Assembly: GCA_035265935.1 (NCBI GenBank)
Contig: DATFOC010000058.1
Span: 37,021 to 101,020 of the forward strand
DNA from: JACDAN01 sp035265935
GTDB taxonomy: Bacteria > Actinomycetota > Thermoleophilia > Gaiellales > Gaiellaceae
Direction of reading: 5' to 3'
Length of the DNA stretch: 64,000 bases
A program made the translations under genes and the position numbers. The notes beneath the pieces were generated by a model. It saw nothing but the letters and a program-made list of their open reading frames with translations. It was not told where the DNA came from and ran no database searches. Below, piece by piece: positions 32,130 through 38,749 of this stretch; within the stretch, counting starts at the first letter, position 1; each line of letters starts with the position of its first letter.

Positions 32130-32293
32130 TCGCCGGACAGCGCGCCCACTAGGCGGCGCGCGAGCTCGCCACCGAGTGCAACCTCGAGGCGCTCGCGGGC
32201 CTGCGGCTCGACCTGGGCGAGCCTGGTCACGCCGCAGCAGTGGTCGAGCAGGCGGCTGGCGGCTTTTCCGTCATCGGGCGGCGAAGCGTTCAC
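32096..32293 (-). CDS. small hypothetical protein
   Basis: 65 residues from GTG, with about 90 percent GC at third positions, which supports coding. A Cys-Cys pair (DHCCGVTRLAQVE) is followed by an amphipathic segment ERLEVALGGELARRLVGAL. No family is recognised. The 3' end overlaps the convergent small membrane gene by 34 bases. It lies downstream of apt on the same strand (97-base gap) and may be the last gene of that unit. Confidence 0.5.
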   Translation of the reverse strand: MNASPPDDGKAASRLLDHCCGVTRLAQVEPQARERLEVALGGELARRLVGALSGDHRLPARAFGD

Positions 32294-32389
32294 GACACTC
32301 CGTCCATCGTCGCCGGCGGGATGCCGGGAAATCCCTGGCGGGAGTGAGCGGCCCGTGGCGAATCCGACGAAACCTGCTGAAAGCTCTCG

Positions 32390-32905
32390 CTAGTAGGAGA
32401 TCAGCGAGTGCAGCGCGTACTTCGAGAGCCGCTCGCGGCCGCCGAGAAACGTCAGCTCGATGACGAAGTTGACGCCGACGATCTCCCCGCCGAGCTGCTC
32501 GACGAGCCCGCCGATCGCCTCCACCGTCCCGCCCGTCGCGAGCACGTCGTCGTGGATCACGACGCGGGCACCGTCGCCGATCGCGTCCGCGTTGAGCTCC
32601 AATGCGTTCTGGCCGTACTCGAGCGCATACGTGGCGCTCACGGTCTCCGGCGGCAGCTTTCCGGGCCGCCGTGCCGGGACGAACCCGCACGGGACCTCCT
32701 TGGCGATCGCGGCCCCGAGGATGAACCCCCGCGCCTCGGCACCGAGCACGACGTCAGGGCGCAGCTCGCGCGTCCAGTCGGCAAGGGACGCAATCGTCTG
32801 TGCGAGGGCCTCGGGATCCCGAAGCAGCGGGCTCACGTCCTTGAATCCGACTCCGGGCTCGGGCCAGTCGGGAACCTCGCGAACGCGAGTCTTGAGGTCG
32901 ATCAC
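32390..32905 (-). CDS. apt: adenine phosphoribosyltransferase
   Basis: A 171-residue type I phosphoribosyltransferase. VPDWPEPGVGFKDVSPLLRD is the Apt N-terminal signature, GAEARGFILGAAIA and ARRPGKLP are substrate-binding, and RVVIHDDVLATGGTVEA is the PRPP loop (near residue 118). It salvages adenine to AMP. The GTG start overlaps the stop of the MerR gene. The PRPP motif has HDDVLATGGT where VDDLLATGGT is usual; this is within family variation. Confidence 0.95.
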   Translation of the reverse strand: MIDLKTRVREVPDWPEPGVGFKDVSPLLRDPEALAQTIASLADWTRELRPDVVLGAEARGFILGAAIAKEVPCGFVPARRPGKLPPETVSATYALEYGQNALELNADAIGDGARVVIHDDVLATGGTVEAIGGLVEQLGGEIVGVNFVIELTFLGGRERLSKYALHSLISY

Positions 32906-33585
32906 GACGCGGCAACCTTACGCAGTGAGCGCCAGAACAGGAGCTGGGACAGCTCCTGCGCAACCTCGGCAAGCGCCTGAAGGTCATCCACCCCGCTCTG
33001 GCGACGCTCCGAGTTGCGGGAACGAAGAGCCGGCGCGACGACTGCGGCGAGCAGCCCCACCTCACGCTCGGACGCCGACCGGAACGACCGGAGATGCCGC
33101 GCGTCGATGCCGAAGCGGGCGAGCTTGGCGCACGCGGTTGCAATGTCCACCTCGCCCTCGCGGTAGAGCCGCTCCCCCGCGTCCACGCGCGGCTCGAGCA
33201 GGCCGTATTCCTCGAGCCTGCGCGCAAGCGCCGGCGTCATTCCGGCGCGCTCGCACAGCTCGGAGAGCTCGACCTCCTCGTCTTCCGCCCCGCCGATTCG
33301 CCGCCGCCGTCCCTTCGCGGGCGTCGTCGCGAGCTCTTGGCGGATCACCCGCAGCGGCAGGAACTCGTCGCGCTGGAGGCGCAGAATCGTTCTCAGGCGA
33401 TCGACGTCATCTTCTCCGAAGAGGCGGTAGCGCCCCGGAGTCCGACGCGGAGCCAGCAGCCCTTGATCCTCGAGGTAGCGGATCTTCGAAATCGAAATGT
33501 CCGGAAACTCCTCTCGGAGCAGCCGGCAGACCGCACCGATCGTGAGCGGCCGCTCCTCGGCCTGGCTGACGGCTGTCGCGCTCAC
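32902..33585 (-). CDS. MerR-family transcriptional regulator (FtsR-like)
   Basis: 227 residues from a GTG overlapping the FHA stop. The N-terminal MerR helix-turn-helix reads PLTIGAVCRLLREEFPDISI then SKIRYLEDQGLLAPRRTPGRYR; a C-terminal helical region includes a second partial MerR-like block (ELCERAGMTPALARRLEEYGL). The gene order FHA (GarA-like) then MerR resembles the mycobacterial garA-ftsR neighbourhood, in which the MerR protein regulates ftsZ. The functional transfer is inference from synteny. Confidence 0.82.
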   Translation of the reverse strand: MSATAVSQAEERPLTIGAVCRLLREEFPDISISKIRYLEDQGLLAPRRTPGRYRLFGEDDVDRLRTILRLQRDEFLPLRVIRQELATTPAKGRRRRIGGAEDEEVELSELCERAGMTPALARRLEEYGLLEPRVDAGERLYREGEVDIATACAKLARFGIDARHLRSFRSASEREVGLLAAVVAPALRSRNSERRQSGVDDLQALAEVAQELSQLLFWRSLRKVAAS

Positions 33586-34043
33586 TGCTCCAGGAACGTC
33601 AGTCGGTACTTCCCGATCTGAACCTCGTCGCCATCGGTCAGCGGCGCCGAGTCGATGCGGCGCTTGTTCACGAAGGTACCGTTGAGGCTCCCCTGGTCCT
33701 CGATCGTGAACAAGCCGTCGGCGCGCACGAGGACGGCGTGCTTGCGAGAGACGGTGACGTCGTCGAGGAAGATGTCGCAGTCCGGCGAGCGGCCGATCGT
33801 CGTGCGCTCCTCGTTCGGGACGAAATGCTCGCCTGCGCGGCCGCCACCCGAACGCACGACGAGCGCCGGCCCCTCCATCCCGAGGTCCTCGAGGGGCGAC
33901 TGGTCGTCGAGCTCCTCCGGCGTGAACGCGACCGTCGTGTCGGCTCCCGCGGGCTCGCGCACGAGCGCCGCGCCGCACTTGGAGCAGAAGTTCGCGGCCT
34001 CCGGATTCTGGAACCCGCACTCGGGGCAGTAGACGCGGGACAA
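33582..34043 (-). CDS. zinc-ribbon and FHA domain protein (GarA-like)
   Basis: 153 residues from a TTG with a strong ribosome-binding site (GGAAGGAG) that itself lies inside the hairpin repeat. An N-terminal zinc ribbon (YCPECG ... FCSKCG, residues 5-23) is followed by an FHA phosphothreonine-binding domain (about 65-150) with TIGRSPDCDIFLDDVTVSRKH and GSLNGTFVN. Actinobacterial GarA is a phosphorylation-switched regulator of 2-oxoglutarate metabolism and has an N-terminal phosphothreonine motif; here DTTVAF near residue 35 may be the equivalent site, while the zinc ribbon is an addition. Confidence 0.85.
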   Translation of the reverse strand: MSRVYCPECGFQNPEAANFCSKCGAALVREPAGADTTVAFTPEELDDQSPLEDLGMEGPALVVRSGGGRAGEHFVPNEERTTIGRSPDCDIFLDDVTVSRKHAVLVRADGLFTIEDQGSLNGTFVNKRRIDSAPLTDGDEVQIGKYRLTFLEQ

Positions 34044-34209
34044 CTACTGCTCCTTCCAGTGATGCTGCCCCGGTTCTGGGGCGCGAGCACCAAGCCAGGG
34101 GCCGCACTCGTCCGAGCCCAGGCCAGGCAGCCTTGGCGAGGACGAGGGGAGGCTCTGGCGCCACGTGATCGCGGGCCAGAATCCGGCGTGTATTACCGGG
34201 AGGGGCACT
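34044..34209 (-). repeat. 166-bp inverted-repeat element, copy B
   Basis: Reverse-complement counterpart of 19261-19426 (135 of 166 identical, no gaps). Relative to transcription it has the same orientation as copy A: the left end supplies the TAG stop of the preceding gene (rsiG-like) and the right end contains the ribosome-binding site and runs to the TTG of the following gene (FHA). The tip stem is weaker here (one mismatch and one G-T pair), but the terminal arms still pair. See copy A. Confidence 0.85.
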
Positions 34210-34459
34210 AGGCCTCGGGCGGCGCGGCCTTGCCCGCCAGAATCGCGGCGAGCTTGTCGACGTCGACTTCGCTGAGCGGGCCCTCCCCCGCTCCCTCCTG
34301 TTGCTGCAGCCGCGAGACGAGCTCCGCGCGAAGGATGTCGATCTTCCCGTGCAGCAGCCGCCGCCGGTACGAGACCTCCTGCTCCTCGTGCTGGAGATCG
34401 TCGATGAGCGACTTGAGTTCCTCGTCGGACAGGGCTGCGAGATCGGGCAAGGGTTCCAT
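34208..34459 (-). CDS. RsiG-like small helical protein, candidate c-di-GMP-binding anti-sigma factor
   Basis: 83 residues, almost entirely helical: DLAALSDEELKSLIDDLQHE, then EEQEVSYRRRLLHGKIDILRAE. The second helix fits the RsiG c-di-GMP signature E-x3-S-x2-R-x3-Q-x3-D except that His replaces Gln (E, S, R, H, D at positions 26, 30, 33, 37 and 41). Streptomyces RsiG has two such motifs; single-motif forms that act as homodimers have been described in Rubrobacter. The length, leading DLSDEEL block and motif make RsiG likely, but the target sigma factor is not in the window. Its stop lies in the hairpin repeat. Confidence 0.7.
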   Translation of the reverse strand: MEPLPDLAALSDEELKSLIDDLQHEEQEVSYRRRLLHGKIDILRAELVSRLQQQEGAGEGPLSEVDVDKLAAILAGKAAPPEA

Positions 34460-34533
34460 CAGGGCCTTTCGGTCGAGGGGTCAGTTAAGCAGTCGAGCGG
34501 CTAAGGGTCAACCTCACCTTGAGCGTTCGTCGG

Positions 34534-37044
34534 TCAAGCGCTGGTTTCGTCGCCGTTCTGCAGCACATCTTCTACGAGGCTGCGCATCTCCTGCTCCAGC
34601 TCCGCAGATGCATCCTCGCTCTCGCCCTCGGCGTACACGTGGACGAGCGGCTCGTCCGGGTCCGGAAGCACCTGCGCCCAGCCGCGCTCGTCGAAGATCT
34701 TGATCCCGTCCTGCAGGTCGACGTCACGATCCTTGAGCCGCTCGGTGAGAACTCGCATGACGAGCCCTTTCTGCGCCCAGGGGCACGGCACCTGCCTGTG
34801 CACGACGTGCGAGACCGGGAGGTCCGCGACGAGCTGCGACAGCGTGCGGTCGACCGGCGCCAGGAGCTCGAGCAGCTTGCAGAGGCTGGCAATCGCGTCG
34901 TAGGCGGGCAGGAACTCCGGGAAGACGTAGCCGCCGCCGACGGCGCCGGCGAAGATCACACCGTCCTCGGCCGCGGCCTTGGTCAGCTCGGCGAGCGAGG
35001 CAGGTGTGCGTACGACCTCGAGGCTGCTGCCTTCGACGAGCCGGTCGACCTGGCTCGTCACCGTCACCGGGAACGCAAGCTTGCCGACTCGTCCGTTGCT
35101 CCCGATCAGGCGGAGGTACAGGAGCAGGGCCTGTTCGACGGGGATCTCCCGCGCCTGGTCGTCGATCAGGTAGAGGCGCTCGGCGGCCCGGTCGAAGACG
35201 ACGCCCAGGTCGGCTCCGACGGCTCCGACGAGGCGTTTCGTCTGGCCGACGAGCCCCCGGAGCGTCGCGGTCTCCCCCGGCGGGAGGTCCGGGGTGAACG
35301 AGTGCGCCGCGACTGCCTCCACGCCGAGCGGCCCGAGCAGGAGCGGCAGCACGAACGACGCAGCCGAATAGCCGTAGTCGACGACGATCCGGAAACCGCG
35401 CCGTCGGATCGCCGCCCGATCCAGGTTGGCGAGCAGGTCGTCGGCATAGCCCTCGCGTGCGCGGGCCGGGTAGCTGATCGCGCCGACGTCTCCCGCCGCC
35501 ACCAGGCGGAGCTCCTGCCGGCTGAAGTGTTTCTCGATCTCCTTCTGGAACGCGGCCGACGCCTCGATGCCGGGATGCTCGAAGAACTGAATCCTCACGG
35601 CGTCCGGATCGCTACTGCTGAGACCCACGTGGAAACCGGCGTCGTACCCGTGACTCTTCAGGAGGTGCCGTGCGACGGACGCCGGCAGGACGCGGAGGTC
35701 GGCGACGTTGACCCCCGTCGAGTTGACGCCCGAGATCATCGCCCGCTTGATCATCCGGCAGGCCGGTGCCGACTCACGGCTCGCGACCACGCGCGCGTCT
35801 CGCTTGAGCGCAGTGCCAAGCGCAGCCGCGACCTTGAGGGCCGTGTCCGGGGTGAGGTCGACGTTGACGAGGCCCGTGACAGCCCCCTGGCCAAACAGCT
35901 GCGGCGTCGAGCGCGCCTCGAAGATCAGGTTCTCGTAGACCTGCGAGCCCGACTCCACCTCCTTGAAGGGGAAGATCCGCACGCCCGGCATGACGACGCT
36001 CTCGGCGCCGATCGTGACCTGGTCTCCCACCGCGACGTCCTCGTGGATGCGGACGTGGGACCGGATGTCGCAATTGCGGCCGACGATCGCGTTCTCGATC
36101 AGCGCGCTGCGCCCGATGTGTGTGGACGCGTCGATGACCGACGCAACCGTTCGCGCCCGGTCGCGCAGCGTCACGCTCGAGGAGAGGACCGAGTACGGGC
36201 CGACCGTTGCGTCCGAGCCGATCCGGCAGTAGTTGCCGAGGTATGCCGGACCCTCGATCCGCTCGATGTCGTCGATTTCCACGCCTTCCCCGAGGAACAG
36301 ATTGCCGCGGAGGCGCACACCCGGGATATCGAGGCGTACGCGCCCATCGAGGGCGTCGAAGTTCGCCTGACGGTATTGCTCGAGGTTTCCGATGTCCTGC
36401 CAGTAGCCCTCGACGACGTGGCCGTAGACGGGCCGGCCCATCTCGAGAAGGAGCGGGAAGAGCTCCTTGGAGAAGTCGTACGGCCGGTCGGTCGGGACGT
36501 GGTTGAGCACCTCGGGCTCGATCACGTACACGCCGGTGTTGATCGTGTCGGAGAAGACCTGGCTCCAGGAGGGCTTTTCGAGGAAGCGCTCGACCCGTCC
36601 CTCGCTGTCCGTGACGACGATCCCGAACTCCAGCGGGTTCTCGACCGACTTCAGCGCGAGTGTCGCCGCAGACCCCTTCTCCTTGTGGAACTCGACGAGC
36701 CTGGTCAGATCGAAGTCGCAGAGGGCATCGCCGGAGATGACGATGAACGTGTCGTCGAGATAGTCGCTCGCGAGCCGCACCGATCCTGCGGTGCCGGCCG
36801 GCGACTCCTCCACCGAGTACTCGATGGTCGCCCCGATGCTCTCGCCGTTCCCGAAGTAGCTCCGGATCGACTGCGGGAGGAAGGCGAGCGTCACGATGAC
36901 GTCCTCGAAGCCGTGAGCCTTCAGCAGCTCGATGATGTGCTCCATGCAGGGCTTGCCGACGATCGTCACCATCGGCTTCGGTTGGTTGGAGGTGAGCGGG
37001 CGAAGGCGCGTACCCTCGCCGCCGGCCATGACGACGGCCTTCAC
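34534..37044 (-). CDS. mannose-1-phosphate guanylyltransferase-like protein fused to a degenerate phosphomannomutase domain
   Basis: 836 residues from a GTG at 37044. Residues 1-235 are a nucleotidyltransferase (AVVMAGGEGTRLRPLTSNQP; ISGDALCDFDL; EKPSWSQVFSDTINTGVYVI). Residues 250-370 form a left-handed beta-helix of hexapeptide repeats. Residues 375-830 resemble an alpha-D-phosphohexomutase, but key sites are altered: the serine loop reads VGLSSSDPDA where TASHNP is expected, and the metal loop reads FDRAAERL where DGDGDR is expected, so mutase activity is unlikely. Related fusions exist in actinobacteria and cyanobacteria. The transferase should make GDP-mannose (or another NDP-sugar) for glycans. 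The start overlaps the stop of the upstream pgsA-like gene. Confidence 0.85.
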   Translation of the reverse strand: MKAVVMAGGEGTRLRPLTSNQPKPMVTIVGKPCMEHIIELLKAHGFEDVIVTLAFLPQSIRSYFGNGESIGATIEYSVEESPAGTAGSVRLASDYLDDTFIVISGDALCDFDLTRLVEFHKEKGSAATLALKSVENPLEFGIVVTDSEGRVERFLEKPSWSQVFSDTINTGVYVIEPEVLNHVPTDRPYDFSKELFPLLLEMGRPVYGHVVEGYWQDIGNLEQYRQANFDALDGRVRLDIPGVRLRGNLFLGEGVEIDDIERIEGPAYLGNYCRIGSDATVGPYSVLSSSVTLRDRARTVASVIDASTHIGRSALIENAIVGRNCDIRSHVRIHEDVAVGDQVTIGAESVVMPGVRIFPFKEVESGSQVYENLIFEARSTPQLFGQGAVTGLVNVDLTPDTALKVAAALGTALKRDARVVASRESAPACRMIKRAMISGVNSTGVNVADLRVLPASVARHLLKSHGYDAGFHVGLSSSDPDAVRIQFFEHPGIEASAAFQKEIEKHFSRQELRLVAAGDVGAISYPARAREGYADDLLANLDRAAIRRRGFRIVVDYGYSAASFVLPLLLGPLGVEAVAAHSFTPDLPPGETATLRGLVGQTKRLVGAVGADLGVVFDRAAERLYLIDDQAREIPVEQALLLYLRLIGSNGRVGKLAFPVTVTSQVDRLVEGSSLEVVRTPASLAELTKAAAEDGVIFAGAVGGGYVFPEFLPAYDAIASLCKLLELLAPVDRTLSQLVADLPVSHVVHRQVPCPWAQKGLVMRVLTERLKDRDVDLQDGIKIFDERGWAQVLPDPDEPLVHVYAEGESEDASAELEQEMRSLVEDVLQNGDETSA

Positions 37045-37589
37045 GTGCGGCTCCTGAGCGCACCGACGGCGTAGGCGGCGCCGGCGAAGAGCGATAGCGC
37101 AAGGCCGATCCAGAAGAGCACATACGGCAAGTCCGTGCCTTCCGGGGTCGCCAGCATGAGCGCGAGCGAGGCGTACAGGATCCACGTCGCCACTTTCCCC
37201 GCGAAGCTGACGGAGAGCTCGTATCCGCGCGGCACGATCAGCTTGTATCCCCCGATCAGCACCGCGTCACGCGCGAGGATCAGGACGAGGGCCGGCCACG
37301 GGAGGCGGCCGTGCAGGAAGAGCCCGATCACCGCCGTGTCGATCATCAGGCGGTCCGCCAGTGGGTCCGCGACGGTCCCGAAGCGGGACTCGACATGCCA
37401 GCGTCGTGCGAGCCAGCCGTCGATCTGGTCGGTGGCGGCCGCGGCTGCGAAGAGAATTGCGGCAGGCCAGCTGTGTCCGCCGTCGGCGGTCGCAAGGAGC
37501 ACGATGAACACGGGAATCGCGGCGAAGCGCGCGATCGTCAGGGCGTTCGGTATCTGCGCCAGGCGCAGCGGGACGACTCGTTCGGCCAT
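37041..37589 (-). CDS. CDP-alcohol phosphatidyltransferase (PgsA-like)
   Basis: 182 residues from the ATG at 37589, with five or six membrane segments. The catalytic signature DGWLARRWHVESRFGTVADPLAD fits DGx2ARx8Gx3Dx3D (about residues 49-71). The N-terminal IPNALTIARFAAIPVF is typical of phosphatidylglycerophosphate synthase, which makes PG phosphate from CDP-diacylglycerol. CDP-diacylglycerol would come from CdsA (58.6 kb). A phosphatidylinositol-phosphate type synthase cannot be excluded, as it shares the motif. It is coupled to the GDP-mannose gene by overlap. Confidence 0.85.
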   Translation of the reverse strand: MAERVVPLRLAQIPNALTIARFAAIPVFIVLLATADGGHSWPAAILFAAAAATDQIDGWLARRWHVESRFGTVADPLADRLMIDTAVIGLFLHGRLPWPALVLILARDAVLIGGYKLIVPRGYELSVSFAGKVATWILYASLALMLATPEGTDLPYVLFWIGLALSLFAGAAYAVGALRSRT

Positions 37590-37729
37590 CCCGAGAGAGG
37601 ATAGTTGGCCTCGTCGCCTCTCCCGGCGGGCCGCTGGGGGCCTCCAACCTCCTCCCCACTTCGAGCGTATCGAGACGCGGCGCACGCGTGGGATACGAGA
37701 CCGTGCCGGACGTGTGACGATGCGTCCAG

Positions 37730-38749
37730 GTGGATGAGCCGCGCATACTGACGCTTCCGGGCTTCGTGAACGCGCACTGCCACGCGTTTCAGCGGGCGCT
37801 CCGCGGGCGCAGGACGGGCGGCGACTTCTGGGCCTGGCGGGAGACGATGATCGCGGAGGCCGAGCGCCAAACGCCGGAGACAGTGCGCCGCGAGTATGCC
37901 GAGACCTACCGAGAGCTCCGTGCTGCCGGCTACACGGCGGTTGGTGAGTTCCACTACCTCGGTCTTCCGGAGGCACACGCCGCGGTCGAGGCGGCACGTG
38001 AGGCCGGGATCGAGATCGTCCTCCTTCTCAGCGCCTACGCGCGAGGGGGCATCCCGCGGTTCCGGCAGGAATCGACGGCCGAGTACTTCCGCCAGCTCGA
38101 GCAGCTGCGCGACGCGGGCGCGCGAGTCGGTTGTGCCCCCCACTCCGTCCGCGCCTGCCCGCCCCCCTGGCTCGAGGAGATCGGCGCCTATGCGGAGCGG
38201 GAGCGCCTACCGCTGCACGTCCACGCCGACGAGCAGCCGCGCGAGATCGACGAGTGCATCGAGGAGCACGGCATCCGGCCGATCGAGCTTCTCGGGCGTA
38301 CGGGCTGCCTGGGCCCGCAGACCACCGTCGTACATGCGACCCACGCCGACGACCGCGAGCTCGACCTCCTGGCCGAGGCGGGTGCGCGAGTGTGCATCTG
38401 CCCGACGACCGAGGGGAACCTCGGCGACGGATTCGCCCCGGTGAGGCGGCTGCGCGAGCGGGCGATCGGCATCTGCATCGGCTCCGACTCGAACGTCCGG
38501 ATCGACCCGCTCGAAGAGCTGCGCGAGCTCGAGACCACCGCCCGCCGGCAGGCCCTCAGCCGCGAGGTCTTCGCTGCCGGGACGCTTCTCTGCTTCGGCG
38601 CCGACGAAGGTGCCGCGGCTCTCGGCCTCGAGTCGTGGCCGGACGCCGCCGTCGACCTGGACCACCCGTCGCTACGCCGCATCGAGCCCGCCGACGTCCT
38701 GGACGCGCTCGTGCTCGGCTGTTCCGCCGATGCCTTCGTTGAGAACTAG
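37730..38749 (+). CDS. amidohydrolase, formimidoylglutamate deiminase (HutF)-like
   Basis: 339 residues. GFVNAHCHAFQRALRG and GDFWAWRETMIAEAE match the HutF opening, and metal ligands are visible in HCH (residues 16-18), LHVHADEQPREID, VHATHAD and GSDSN. HutF converts N-formimino-L-glutamate to N-formylglutamate in histidine breakdown. The protein is about 100 residues shorter than typical HutF: it starts directly at the barrel and lacks most of the N- and C-terminal beta-sandwich. A stop codon 15 bases upstream rules out a longer start. No other hut genes are nearby, so the substrate is uncertain. Confidence 0.75.
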   Translation: MDEPRILTLPGFVNAHCHAFQRALRGRRTGGDFWAWRETMIAEAERQTPETVRREYAETYRELRAAGYTAVGEFHYLGLPEAHAAVEAAREAGIEIVLLLSAYARGGIPRFRQESTAEYFRQLEQLRDAGARVGCAPHSVRACPPPWLEEIGAYAERERLPLHVHADEQPREIDECIEEHGIRPIELLGRTGCLGPQTTVVHATHADDRELDLLAEAGARVCICPTTEGNLGDGFAPVRRLRERAIGICIGSDSNVRIDPLEELRELETTARRQALSREVFAAGTLLCFGADEGAAALGLESWPDAAVDLDHPSLRRIEPADVLDALVLGCSADAFVEN

